64,000 nt of DNA from Hawksworthiomyces lignivorus (taxonomy: Eukaryota > Ascomycota > Sordariomycetes > Ophiostomatales > Ophiostomataceae): assembly GCA_002917075.1 (NCBI GenBank), contig NTMA01000083.1:1-64000 (forward strand). The letters run 5' to 3'. A program made the translations under genes and the position numbers. Positions 11,503 through 24,318 of the stretch are shown here, one piece after another. Under the pieces are notes generated by a model. It saw only the letters and a list, made by a program, of their open reading frames with translations, made no database searches and was not told the origin of the DNA. Each line of letters begins with the position of its first letter. Position 1 is the first letter of the stretch.

Positions 11503-11950
11503 ATCATTGAAATGCTCTCAGAGCTTTTATTCCAGCTCATATTAGGCGTAGGCCTTCTCGGCACATGTAATTTTAACTTGTTCATGACGCACTTAGCTTT
11601 CGAGCAGCTTGTTGATATCCAGCGTGCTTTGTTATATGTATATTTTTATGAGAAATTAAATTATCAAACTATCAGTCTGCGTGCAGATTCTGTGCACTGG
11701 AGCTTTCCTTCGCTTTTTTTATAGCGAGTATACCGTACTAAACGAGAGAATGAAGAGTCATCATAAAAAAAGCCCCGTGCCCTTGCCAACCTTGGGAACG
11801 CCAAGCCCAGAGAAGTACTCCTTGCGCCTCAAAATACCCTTGCAAACAAATCCTAAGAACCTCCCAAAAGAAAAAACTCGTCCAGATCAGGCCAAATTTT
11901 CATGTGTCTCCCAAAGAGAGACGAATCATAAGCAGACGACAGGATCAGCC
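11503..11950. other. Intergenic, convergent 3' regions
   Basis: AT-rich spacer between the Derlin stop and the stop of the cysteine-rich membrane protein on the other strand. No gene seen. Confidence 0.7.
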
Positions 11951-13838
11951 TCATGGCTGGCCCGTCCTTGGAGCAGACGAGTCGGCGCCTGCAACAGGCG
12001 TCTTGATTCGCTGCGCCTTCTGCCGGGGCTCGTCGATGTTGATTGGCGGAGGGATGTACCTCTTGGGCTTGCGAACACGCGAGACCGAAGGAAGAACAAG
12101 CGACGGCGCCACCTTGGGAGGCTCGGAGGACTGGGCAGGCGGCGGTCCAGGTGGCGGCGGTGGGATGTAGCTGGGCGTCTCGTGCGAAGGTACGAACGGG
12201 TTGGAAGAGGTGGACCCGCTCGCTCTGTGCGTGTAAGAGGCCCCGGGGGGTGGCGGGACGAGCGACGCGACGTCCACGTTGGACGGCTCGTCAGCCGCCT
12301 CCAGGTACCTCTGAATGGCGTACGCATCCGGCCTATTGGACTTGACGCGGATCTCGGACTCGTCCTGCATCGTCGGGTTGCGGCTTGGGCGAGTGAACGC
12401 TCGCGGGATGAATGCCGGGTGCGTCGGCATCTCGTCCAAATTCCGGCTAGAGTCATTTTCGTCGTTGTTATTGTTGATGATGATGTTGTTGTTGCTGTTT
12501 CTGTTGTTATTGTTGCTGTTGCTGCTGTTGCCGTCGTTCGGGATGAGGTTCTGCTGAGACGAAGGCGTGGGGGACCGGACTCCATTCTGAAGCTGCTGCC
12601 GAGTCAAGTAAGGGGTATCGTGGCCCCAGAGAGAAGCTGTGTCTGGCAGTTCCTTTTCGGTGTATGTCTGTCGAGTCGGTACCACGAAGTGCTGTGCCTT
12701 AATCTTGTCATAGAGTTCAATATTGCGGGACTCGCTCTGCTGGTTCTTGTAGTCGGTCGTATAGAACGGGGCGAGGCCGCTTATGGACGTAGAGATGCTT
12801 TGAACGGGGGGGTACGGCTGGCTACCGGGGTTGAAGTCCTGGAACACCATGTTCCTGCTACGCTTCTGCCGGCGCCAGTAGTAGGCAAAGAGGGCAATGC
12901 CGCCCACAAGAAGCAGGCCGGCGCCGACGGCAATGCCGACAATCGTGCCGGTTGTCATGGTTGTGACTGGCGTCGCCTCTCCTGGCGCAGTCTGGTTCCA
13001 TGGCGGGTTGATGATGCTTACAACGGCCGTCGTGAACAGTGTGCCGTTCAGGCCAAGTATATCGCCTGCCTTTGGCTTCTGCTGGCAGCCAGCAGAGAGT
13101 GCAGTGAGAACTATGATGCATTGTCAGCTTCATTGATGCATCCTAGAGGAGGCCCCAAGGCCACTATGAGAGGAAGACACGAACAGTTGGAGAGGTATGT
13201 CTGCTGCATTTCGGTCTGGAGGCACTGGATACAGTCATTCAGCGATGCCCCGCCGAATGCACCGCTGTCAGCAGAGCAGTACTGCCATTCGGTCTCATTG
13301 TTCGGGTTCAGATTCCCGGTCTCGAGTGCATTTCGTAGCGGCAGGCAGTTGTTCGACAATGCACACGGCGATGACGTCGACTTGTTTGTCGAATCTGTGC
13401 TGGGATATGAAAAGAGGCAGACATCCACAGCATAGCGAATGTTGTCTGTTTTGTACAAAATTAGACCATGTCGTCCTTTGCAGCCTTCTTAACGATAGAC
13501 AAAGGAAAAGACTAGAAAATCCAATGCTTACACAAATACCAGGCCACATCATTTTCGGTCCCGTTGACAGCCGTACTATTCTGGAGACAGTTCAGGCAAG
13601 TCCTGTACTTGGTTCCTGCAGACGTGGACCAGTAGTCGACATTGTCACAAACGATGTCAGATGCAGTCGTAGAAGAGTCATTCGGATTGTACGGGTTGCC
13701 ACTGGCTTCGTCAAGACAGTACGGGGCGCAGGCCGATCCGGGAGTAACTTGTAAGCCACGAGAGACGGAGGGAAGAAGGGCAAAGACAAAGGCGAGAACA
13801 AGGTAGCGAGACCTTGCAGAGCCGGATTGTAATATCAT
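11951..13838 (-). CDS. Type I membrane protein with 12-cysteine ectodomain (paralog A)
   Basis: Unnamed fungal protein, predicted 575 aa. Exons (minus) are 13838-13532, 13445-13185 and 13110-11951. The second donor (GTTCGT) was chosen because it restores the frame and aligns with paralog B. A signal peptide (YLVLAFVFALLPSVSRG) leads into an extracellular region with 12 cysteines (PGSACAPYC, CLNC, CIQC, CQQ) and several N-x-S/T sites. One transmembrane helix (TIVGIAVGAGLLLVGGIALF) follows, then a basic stop-transfer YYWRRQKRSR. The cytoplasmic tail of about 300 residues is low-complexity, with Asn runs encoded by AAC/AAT repeats, Pro-rich PPPP blocks and many Ser/Thr. The architecture suggests a cell-surface sensor or wall-associated protein, which is inference. 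It resembles the gene at 29632-31372 throughout the ectodomain, including the first intron position. Confidence 0.8.
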
Positions 13839-16800
13839 TTTGAGAGAAAGAGTCTAGGTGTCCCAGCCCGAGAGGAAGGACTAGGTGAAAGATTCGGGAA
13901 GACGTTAAAAAAGGAAGAGAGTCTATTTGATTCAAGGTGATCCAGCAACACAAGAGAAAACAATCATGGCAGACACCAGTTCATACCAACCACAGAAGAA
14001 GAGGAAAGCAGAGGGGAATGGAGGAAGATGGCTCAACCAAGAGAGATCGAAAAGGAGGAGAGAGAGAGATGCAAAGATAAAATTAATGTCTGGATGGTAC
14101 AGAGAATAAGAGAGGCACTGACTCCCTTTTGTTCAGTCCTCCTCCTCGACCAGGCTGCTCTGGGTTTATTCAGCTGCATACAGCCGCCGGAATATGAGCA
14201 CTAAGCCATCATGATGGTCCATTTCTCATTTGCATCCTTCTCGCCTACATTGTGCCCGCCACATGTCCAACTCCATGCGAGCGGCTGCAAGGGTGTATTC
14301 AACCAGCAGGACCAACAATCCGTAGAGTAGCATTACTTCAAGCTGGCCGGATTTGTAGAGTAGCCACGAGTGGGGAAGAGGTACATCCTCGCACAGGTAA
14401 ACTCCATTGCCTATGACCCGCGAAGAAGTATTCTTCGTCTTCTTCCTGTGCTGTTGGCGCGTGTGTTACCAACAATAGATAGCAGGCTGTTGCAATGGGA
14501 GCTGCCTTTCTGATCCCTGAGGTTCATGGGTCGCGTGGTCCCATCGTGATTGGGCAAAGGCCGCGAGGAGTGGACCAGCCATTTCGAAGGTATCATCTAC
14601 CATTGGCTGCACTCAAGAATTTCGATATTCCACAAAATGCCGTTGAACATCTCGGTCGGAAAAAAAACCTCTGTCGAGCAGAGAAGTGTGTGTGCGTACT
14701 TTTCCTGCATGTGGCTGTTGGTTTGTAAAAGTGGTGTAAACGACGAACCAGTAAGAATGGCCGAGATCAACGATTAGACGCCGGCCGTCTAAGGCGGCCC
14801 ATGGGGAGTTAAGCTCCGTCCAATCACTGCACACAGCGAAATAGCCACCTGCAGAGCTCGGGCCAACGTTGCAAGGGGTCATCTTGCTGCTCACTCAATT
14901 CCTACGAGAATAAGCAAAGAGAGGGCGGGCAGAGGGCAGGTTAGCCATTGATTCTCTGCCAGGTTAGCTTTTGGCTCATGTACGGGACGGTCACGAAGGC
15001 GGCCAGCCATGGCCCAAGCTCTGAAAAAGAAACAAAAAGTGGGCAATCTTCAATTCGAAAAGTTTACAGAGGGACGAAACAAAAGAGAAAAGACAGAAAA
15101 AAATAGAGAAAAAAAACAGAGAACGCCTAAAAAAGAGAGAATGCCAGCAATGATTACAGGATCTAAAGGTAACTTCGTAGGATGCCTTCAAAGGAAGGGC
15201 AGCTGCGTCTAAGACTCGATCCTCATAGACTAGATTGCCGCGACGAAGCACTAAAAGTTCTAATTTTACCCTCTGTTTCCTCTGTTTTGTGACTAGTTCT
15301 GTGATGAGTTGCCCTCACCTTGCAGTGATCGACCCGAGAATGAACCTCCAAAAGACGCCTTAAATAGAAAGGACCCTGCGAGTCGTCCAGAACCAAAGTG
15401 TTGTAACCGCCCCCTTCCCTTCTTTCAATTGGCTTGTTTCCTCGAGTCCTACGCTCTTTTGTGGCTTTTTGGAAGCATCGATTCCCACATGTCTATTATG
15501 TTCGTGTGCATGTCGACATACACACAGGGACCGGTTTCTTTCCGAAAGTCCGCGGCAGCCCTTTGGGATGTGATAGACTGCAGAAGGCAAACGATGCAAG
15601 ATCTGTCTACCAAACATCATCACTTTCCATGCCACCTTCCATAACACCACCACGACAAGCAAGATCGGTCGATGCCCCAGATTCGTTTCCATCACATATT
15701 GCTTTGCAGCAGCGAAGAACAACAAACGCAGAAGTGACGGCGTTTGCTCTGTTCATTAATCTTCACCACTGTTGCTGGGTTTTTATATAAATAGAAGGTG
15801 CAAAGCTATAATATCCTGCCCAGTTTGCAAAGCATTCTGCAGTCCTTAGATTTTTTTTTGGTTTTGTTTTTAATTTATTTATGCTGTTTACGATGCATAT
15901 CATGGTTTTTGCCGTTACCGCTTGCCAGCGCTTCTGCATCCTGAGACTCTCCGCGAGCAAGACCATGCAGGCGACCTTTTGGAATATTTAGTGGCAGTCC
16001 AATTCCGGCGTCTCTTGCAAGTTGTGAAATTGTACGAGCCGTGTCTGGAAATGAAATGTTATGTGATTTTTACTCAAGCCATATTCTTCGAGTAAGAGCT
16101 TCCGGCAGAGTTTTAAGAGAAAACATGAGTAGATAATGTGTTGCCGTTCTTTCGCATGCAGACAAGACCTTACCGTTATTTTATCAAAGAAGAGAGACTC
16201 GTGGAAAGGGAGTTGGGCGTGTTTTCCAGGTGGCTTCCCGCGCCACAGGCTTCATCGCGCCTCGATTTGATTCCTCGAGAAAGCTCTTTATCAGCATTCA
16301 CGATGAGGGAAATGACTACTATTAACCTTACCTTCAAGCCTCAAACAACTACTAATTTGAAGGAGCCTTCTTCCACATCATCATCATGAGTTCCCCAGAA
16401 GCTGCAGGCTAGAGATGCCATGAGGTCATCCCAAGTGCAATTGCCTAGCTCTATAGGGAAAGAGCAATGTAGATGAAGGCAAGAAACATTTCAAGGTGTA
16501 TATTTGGATGGCTCCTATCTAACATCACGCATTTGATGATATAGGTGTTTAGGAAGGTATGATGAGCGATCCATGGTTTCCCACTATGGAAAGCTTGTTC
16601 GCCATCTTTTCTAAGAGAATAAAGAATCCAAAACATCAAAACAAAACATCTTCTTCGTCGCCATCCCATTTCGAAGCTGTTTTCATCTTCATGTCACAAG
16701 TTTTGTAATTCTATCATCACATCTCTATAGCAGGGACTTCTTAGCTTCAACATCATCAACCGACGGCTTTTCTAACAGTGACTTGTGCAATTTTTTGTAC

Positions 16801-16870
16801 CATTCCCAATATACCCCACACACTACCAGACAGTATCATAATCTCAAATCTTCCTCATTGCCACGTCAGC
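13839..16870. other. Intergenic, 3.0 kb, divergent
   Basis: Lies between the start codons of paralog A (-) and the secreted acidic protein (+). Only short, unconserved-looking reading frames are present. It is purine-rich around 13970-14110 and 15020-15150. I see no RNA gene or mobile element. Confidence 0.6.
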
Positions 16871-18397
16871 ATGTTTGGCTATCTTCTGTTAGCAGCCCTT
16901 CTCATTGGGCAGCTCTCCTTCGGTGTTCAAGCCCTCCCCCTTGTCAAGAAGGAGGTCATGTACGAGTTCTCGGTTCGTGGACTTGATATAATCTGTTCAC
17001 TAGACAAGACCGTCTGTATCTATGGCTTCACTATTTCAGAAGATATTGTTGATGGAGATGTCTCAGAGGAGACGAGCTCTTCTTTCTGTCACGTCACTGT
17101 CCGGGCCCACGACGACGACCCAGCAGCTGTTAAGCTCGCCATTGATGACGAGCCATGTGAACAACTATCCCCGTATCAAGTCAGTGCCAGTCTAAGCGAC
17201 AGTGGCTATATGCTCCTGACAGTTGACAACATTGAGAAAAACCGCCGTGGCTATATTGGACTCGGACGGGCCGAGCTTGAAACCCTTCAGTTGTCGACCG
17301 TCCATCGATCACCTGCTTTCATTGTCACAACACCCACTGTGCCTGGTGATGTGGAGAAGGCATCCCCTCGTCTCGTGAGGCGTGAAGAATCTGGGAACGT
17401 TGGGGTCATCGGAGATGGTGAAGGTGGTGAAGACATTGACAATGATATTGATGGTGTCGAGCAGGCAGACAATAGTGATAAGGAAACTATTGCAAGTGGA
17501 ATCGTCGATGAGGATAATTACGATGGCGTTTATGATGGTGATTTTGGTGGTGATGCTACTGAGCCCGACATCGAAGAATCAATTGAGGACCTAAGTGGCA
17601 ACGATTCCCGGCCTCTTGATGAAATATTCGAAACGTTCTCTGGCGATGACTCGAACGAGGATGTTTCTGACGAAGGAAACTACGAGGGAAATGGCTATGA
17701 GGAAGATGATGTTGTGGAAGATTACGCCGAGGAAGGAGATTCTGATGAAGCTCCGGACGACAATGCTAACCGTCTCACGGAGCCTGTCATCCTCGATGAC
17801 GATCAATTCCATGAGCAAACGACTCAATTCCTCGAAGAGTCCAAGGAAGAAACCATCAAAACATCTTCTGACGGCACCATCAACCTGACTGCTCCCAAAA
17901 GGCCTGCGTTGTGGGCCCTCCGAAACATCACAAGAGGTGATCGCTCTAATAAATAGAATGATACCATGAAAGATAAATTAAGAAATGCTGACTGAACGAC
18001 AGATATCAAGTATGGCCCCAATGCTGTCAACATGGGATTCCTGATTGATGTGCTGCCGGATGGCCCTAAATCCATTCACTGCGATCTCCGAATTGATCTG
18101 GACAAAAGCATAGAGCCCATGTTTGCCAGCTGGTTTACCCAGCCATGCCGAGATAGCGGCTGGTACTTTTCATGGGGCTATAACAAGATGACCGATGCGG
18201 CAGTGGCAACACTGATCGAGTGAGTAGAGGTCTTTCTAAATTCCTGTTTCCAATATCGAATGGCTAGCTAATAGATATCATCTAGTCCCGAGAGAAAGGA
18301 AGAGGCTTGGTTCGGGTGGAACTCTGTCAATTCGAAGCTCCCGGATACGGCGCTTGCCAACGTGGGCCCTGGTATTGTCCAGGCTTGCAATTGCTGA
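16871..18397 (+). CDS. Secreted, highly acidic protein of unknown function
   Basis: Not recognised. Predicted 464 aa from exons 16871-17936, 18003-18219 and 18286-18397. The ATG at 16871 is preferred over an in-frame one at 16778 because it puts a clean signal peptide (MFGYLLLAALLIGQLSFGVQ) at the very N terminus. Three parts follow. The first, about 190 residues with four cysteines, contains YEFSVRGLDIICSLDK. The second, about 150 residues, is dominated by Asp and Glu (for example EEDDVVEDYAEEGDSDE). The third, about 115 residues, has conserved-looking sequence (CDLRIDLDK, WFTQPCRDSGWYFSWGYNK) and ends CNC. An LVRREE site before the acidic block could be cut by a Kex2-type protease. Codon use is less GC-biased than in the housekeeping genes, which fits a lineage-specific secreted protein. 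Confidence 0.75.
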
Positions 18398-21049
18398 ATA
18401 CACGGGTATCATGGTGTGCAGCTCTGAAAAGAGCAAAGAGAAACCAGCAAAATAGCTGCGGCGAAAATATTTTAGAGTTGTGTCGCAAGAATCATTTTTT
18501 TAGCGTTGGGCCTAACAGAATGAGATTGCTGTGTGTATTGATTATGTTTGATTTCAGGAGATGATGCAGTAATAGCAAGCCACTGCAAATAATTGAAATG
18601 GATACATCATTAACATACACTTATTTGATTCAGTTTGTAGAGTACATCTTCTGGATGCTAGTAATTGATTCATCTGTCTTCTGCTCATCAGAAAACAAGA
18701 TCATCTGCAGCCATATTTTCAAGTAACCGAGGTGTTCCACTGCCTTTTAAAGAAGAGACAGACGATATATGATGCCTCGAGAATCTGGAATGGGAATGTC
18801 ATTTGGGCATCTATCATGATAACAACTGAATAGGCCTTGGAGAAACTAATTGTTCCACAGTGTCAGGACGATATTAACAAGAAGAATTTCACGAATAGAG
18901 TAAGACAGAAAGGGTCGTCCTGCAAGAGAGAAGATAGATCTGAATGTACCAAGAAAACTGGGGGAGGGCGGAATCTTGTAAGGCAATTCTCCCTGTCCGC
19001 TCTGGTGGCGGCAAATGCCTAACAAGATTCGCTGGAATCCTGGCCAATTAGGTATTCAAGATACAGTCTTCCTTTTGGCGCTGGAACTTGGCGCAGCGAT
19101 ACGGCCATTGAAAAGAGAATGCCTACTCTCCTCTTCAAGGCTAATACCGGCCATCTATGTCTTATGGAATCCTTTCCAGAAAGACCTGTTCTCTCCTGCG
19201 ATATAGAGATATAAACACGAAGAGTCGTTCGAGAGTCATAATAAGTGAAGGGGAATATAAACATGTGATGTATCTGTATTATAGAATTTTAATTTCTGTA
19301 GCCTAAACTTGGTGCACATTTTTTGACAAGTCATCCCTATGCACGCTGCAGTTTCAAATACTCGGAGCAAAGTTGAGATTAAACCAATGGGTGTAAAAGG
19401 AGTTGAAAACATATGAGGAACTCCAATAAGAAGGCTGGCGGGAGAAGACGGCCAACCAACGGCGTGGGAAAGTGACTTGGGGGCCGCCTTGACAACAAAA
19501 AAAAAAAAACAATCAACGGATATCAGACATGAGAAGAATATCACGAGCACATCTCTTCCTGTCGTTAAGGTGGAAAAATATGTGCTTGTATGTGTGAGTG
19601 CGTATATACCTGACAGGACAGGGAGTGGATCGTATCCCACCAGTAAAGAGAATGGGCCTGCACCAACAAAAAACGTTGCGCTTTCTCGCCTGGAAGATGC
19701 CGGTTGTTGCAGGGGTTCTCTGACCAGGCTAATGTAAGTGGAGCCACACTCTGAGTTGCTCGGCGCTAAGTGCTGTGATTCGTCAAAAGACTCTGGGAAA
19801 CTGGAGAGAAATTGTCTTTATGCTCTTCGTTTTGCTGTGTTCTGATGGCACATTCTATGGTGATGTCGAGTGCCTCCTGCGCAACTGGGTCCATGTTATC
19901 ACACTGTCGGGTCATTATTTTCTCTCTACATGCAAGATGCGGTGTATGCGTATGAAAGGGGATAAGTGTCCTTGGAAAGTAGACTGACGGAACTTTTACT
20001 TCGTCTTGTAAGTGGTAGAGAGTGTTCTAAGCCTAGTAATCCCAAATAGTACTTGCCTTTCATGATGTGTGTGCACTGCTTGCACTGATGGAAAACTGCC
20101 AGGTGACGGAGAATATGGCAGAAGGATCAATCCACACCAACACATCACTAGGTCGTCGGGTATTCGGGGCAGTATGTCAGAGCGTCGTGATGAAGCAGTA
20201 CGATAGTCGTGCCACGCAGTTATATTACGTATGTGCTTTTGTGAATCCCATCTTCCTTGCGTATGGGAGACACTGCTTGGCTTTCATTTCATTGCTCCGC
20301 CTGCCAACATTTCTTGCAAATAGACGGGGCCGGGCCAGTCCACGCTCCAACTCCTTACTAGGAAAAGAGAGCGTTTTCCTTCTCCTCTCCTAACAAGGCG
20401 AATCTCACTGAACAACTCTCTTTCTTGGGACCTCTCCCATCCCTGGCACCCCACCCAATCCCTCTCTCCTATCTTGTGGGCTCTTTGTCTGTCTGGTCGC
20501 AACGTGCCTTTCCCCCAATCCCCCGCAACACCCTCCCCCCCCTCTCTCTCTCTTACAGACTTGCCTGCCGTCTGCCAAGGGATGTTTCGTTTCCTTTCTT
20601 TTTTCTCTTTCATCGTTGCAGTTTCCTTTTCGGCCCCCAACTTTCTTACATAGATATTTCCCTTTTTGCTTCGTTTCTCCTTTTTTGCATCTCCTTCTTG
20701 CACTTTTCATTATTCTATTCCCATTGTCTTATTCGTCTCAAATGTATCGCCGTGAGAACTCGGTCACTTTGTGGTGACAATAATTGACCGTCGTCGCTTA
20801 GCCGGCAAGCCCGCGCGCACGCGAGTTGCGAAGGAGGCAGAAGAGGAAGAGGCAATCAAGAGGCACACAATCAAGGGAGATACGCTAATATCTCAGAATA
20901 GCTGGTGGTCCCTTTCCTGATATCGATTTCATTGCTTCTCTGACTCTGCCTCCCCATCGCTGCCGCTGTTGCCGCTTCATCTCCGCAGTTTTTTTCAACT
21001 GTTACCCCTTACGGAAGTTGGAAAGGATCCGGTATCGTGGAACTCTACG
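18398..21049. other. Intergenic, 2.65 kb upstream of the Nta1-like gene
   Basis: No convincing gene. It includes a C/T-rich segment at about 20400-20720 (runs such as ccccccctctctctctc) that probably belongs to the promoter or 5' leader of the downstream gene, and a short A tract at 19497-19509. Confidence 0.6.
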
Positions 21050-24000
21050 ATGAAGATCGCATGCCTTCAGTTTGCGCCGCAGGTTGGGGACATCAACAAC
21101 AATCTCAACCGCGCCGATGCGGTTCTGAATAAGGCGCCCGATGTAGACGATCTCGACCTGCTTGTGCTCCCGGAGCTGGCCTTCACGGGTATGTCCAGAA
21201 ATTATTCTCCTTTCTCCCCTCGTCTCACGACATCATCTTACCAGCGCAGGATACAACTTCCACTCCCTGGCTCACATCACACCGCACCTCGAGCCGTCTG
21301 TCTCGGGCATCAGCTCCTTGTGGGCGCGGACGACGGCGCTCAAGTTTAACTGCAATGTGATTGTCGGCTACCCTGAGAAAGCAGATGTATCTTTTAAGTG
21401 GCCCACCTCACCTGAGTTCTATAATTCTGCCGTCATAGTGAGCCGCGATGGAGAGACCGTGGGCAACTACCGCAAATCGTTTCTCTATGCCGTCGACGAG
21501 ACCTGGGCGCTCGAAGGCCCAGATGGTTTTTTTCAGCGGGAGATTCCAGGCCTGGGCAATGTTGCCATGGGCATTTGTGAGTTTCACTTTTTTTTTTCTC
21601 TTCTTGCGCTTTTTGGTTTGTGTGCTTCTTACCAACTTCGAATAAAACATTGCTAACATGGGCTATTTTCTTAGGCATGGACCTCAAGTGAGATATTATT
21701 GAAAACCGGATGCGAAGTAGCATGAATATATTTCTGACATAGTTCTCTCGTCTAGCCCTTACAAGTTCGAGGCGCCATGGGACGCCTTTGAATTTGCCTT
21801 CCACGTACTCCATGTCAATGCAAACCTCGTCGTCTTGACTATGGCTTGGCTGACGCGAGAGGACGAGAGCTCGTTTACTCAGCTTCCACTAGAGCCAGAT
21901 ATGGAGACCTTGGAGTACTGGATCTCACGCCTGGAACCGATCATCCGCAAGAACACGGAAGAAGAAATTATTGTCGTGTTCTGCAATCGTGCGGGCACCG
22001 AGGAGGATGCCGTCTACGCCGGCACGAGCGCTGTCGTTGGTATAAAGAATGGCGAAGTCAGTCTCTATGGTGTCCTAGGTCGTGGGGTTAAGGAACTTCT
22101 TGTCGTCGACACGTCATTAAAGCCTTTTGCCAAGCTTGTGCAGACCGGCGGCGACGAAAAGATTGCTGCCCATGGCGAACAGGACGACCAGGGATGGACT
22201 CAATACGACTCGGCCTCGTCAGCTAATGAGGAATACGGATCAGGTACACTGTCACCGACATCTACCTTCTCTACAAAGAACTGGGCGCCCAGCTCACCCA
22301 ACCCTGCACGCCCAAGCGAATCGAATCATAATCGTCAAAGCTATGAGGAAGAAAGCTCAAAATCTTCAAGTGGCGGTTTAAATAACCCAGATAAGGCATC
22401 AGAGGGACCAGAGGTCAGCGCCATACTGCGGCGGCGGTCGCAAGCGTGGTCTGGCGTCTCACAACCACGTCCACGCTCCTTAGAAGTGCGAGTTTATGAC
22501 AACCACCGGAATTCTATCGGTGCCTTCCGGGATGCTGTAGGGTCACCCGTACCCGGAGAAGAGGTGGTAACGCCAACAGCCCCGAGTCCTACACCATCGT
22601 CGGTTCGACCCAAGGTTCTTGATTTAGGTAGCGGATTGGGTGCCGGGCTGCGTTCGGACGGAAGAGATGGAGAGATTGAAGAACCGTATTCGTCGCAGTC
22701 ATTCGACACAACAAATGAAGCGCTCATGTTGGAAAGTCAAATGTGGTCGCCGGGTGAGATGCTTAATCTCCACCGTTCTAGGTCAACCGAGTCCTGGGGC
22801 TCCATGACAGGCAACAGCTCCGTTTCTTCTGGGCAGGAATCTCTTCCTCCGGCTGCCAAGGAGAACGAGAAGCACACATCACAAACCCGCATTCTGAATC
22901 ATGCAAGAAGCCAACAGGAATTCCGAGAGTTGCATTCTTCTTCGACGTCTGGTAAAAAAAGTGGCCGGGGGCGCTACGATCAGTATGCCAAAGGCGAAGA
23001 ATCTGCGGAGCCAGTGCGCCCATCTTCCGTAGGCGGAGAACAAGACAAGAGCAACAAATTGGCTACGGCAGAGTTTAAGTCCCTTCTGCAGTCTCAAGAA
23101 CAGAACAACGGATCTCGTGCCAGCCCACCTCCCCCCGCATATGCGCCGGTACGACCAATGTCGACAAAATCTCGCAACGCAAGCCGCTCGCGGCCAAGCG
23201 ACAATCATTTCCGCCCCATGAGTCGCCAAGGCCGCAGCACCAGCCAGCCACGGCCGGACGACATACCGATTTTGTTTAACCCCAGCATCTTACAAGACGA
23301 GCTCAGCCGCGCAAGCGTACAGTCCCAGCGTGCTGAGGAGCCTATCTACTTCCGACCCGGCGGCCTCGGCCACGGACAGCACTCGCGGCAGAACTCACGG
23401 CAGCACTCGCGGCATGCGTCTGAGACGGGCCTCGGCCGGCCATCAACTGGTGCCCATAATAACGATGCTGCCGCTACTCAGCCTTCTCCCCCACCGAACA
23501 AAATCGCTACTTCGGGAGCACGAACCGTCAGCCGGGGCCGGCAGCCAATTTCCCGGACGACATCGGAGAACAGCAGGCCCACGTCCAACAACTCGCCGTG
23601 GCGTCTGGGTGGAGCAGGTCACCTTTCTGGCAACGGAGATCGTGGGCGCCAACCCGGAACATCAACCGCAACAGCGGTGTCTTCGAACTATGTGCAAGGG
23701 CACCGTGCTACTGGATCACGAGACCGGGCTGCAGAGACGCCGTCAGTCGCTCGCAACCGGACATCGTCGGCCGCATCGTCCGGAACGTGGCTTCAAGGCA
23801 CGGCTACAGCGACAAGGCCGGCCAACCTCGACCCGGACGACGAGATTGTCGCCATGATCAACTTGGTCGATCAGACTTGCCCGGTGCACAAAAATCACCA
23901 CGGACGGGCAACCGGTTCGGCTTCGCTGTCTAGGAACCAGCAGCGCCCGCAGCACCAACAGCAATCCGAGCAGAGGTCCCAATATGAGCGAGAACAAGAG

Positions 24001-24318
24001 CAGGGAGAAGAGCAGCAGCGCCGCCAAGGCCGCCAAGAACGCCAAGATCAGACGCCGCAGCCTCTGTTGCCAGAGCCGTCCCACACCACGCCGGCGCCAG
24101 AGGACAGTGTATATGAGGTTATCTTGCCGCCGCAGATTCGCCACCTAGTAGAGTCGCTCTCGAGTCCCGAGAGGAAAGCGCACTCACCGTTGCGGGGCCT
24201 GCGAGAGGTTCACAAGACCCGCAGCACTCCAAGGTTCAACCCGCCGACGCCAACGGCGATGCAGTTCCCGACAGAAGTGACAGCCGAGTCGACAGACTCT
24301 ACCACGGCAGTGGCCTAA
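21050..24318 (+). CDS. NTA1: Protein N-terminal asparagine/glutamine amidohydrolase (Nta1-like) with long C-terminal extension
   Basis: Nitrilase-superfamily enzyme that deamidates N-terminal Asn/Gln to feed the Arg/N-degron pathway. Predicted 1013 aa from exons 21050-21188, 21250-21576, 21675-21687 and 21756-24318. The catalytic triad is visible as E42 (LVLPELAFTG), K122 (GNYRKSFLY) and C156 (GICMDLNPYKF). The DETWALEGPDGFF segment is typical of Nta1. The cysteine lies in a 13-nt exon. The nitrilase domain ends near residue 300; yeast Nta1 is 457 aa. Here about 700 more residues of Ser/Pro/Gln/Arg-rich, apparently disordered sequence follow, with repeats such as SRQNSRQHSRHAS and two better-conserved-looking islands (DDEIVAMINLVDQTCPVH and YEVILPPQIRHLVESL). 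The last exon is one uninterrupted frame, so the extension is not an artefact of a missed stop. Confidence 0.88.

Noticed and set aside
11681..13435. 584-codon plus-strand frame opposite paralog A
   Set aside because: Antisense to the spliced membrane-protein gene, spans its introns without any splice logic and has no recognisable domain.
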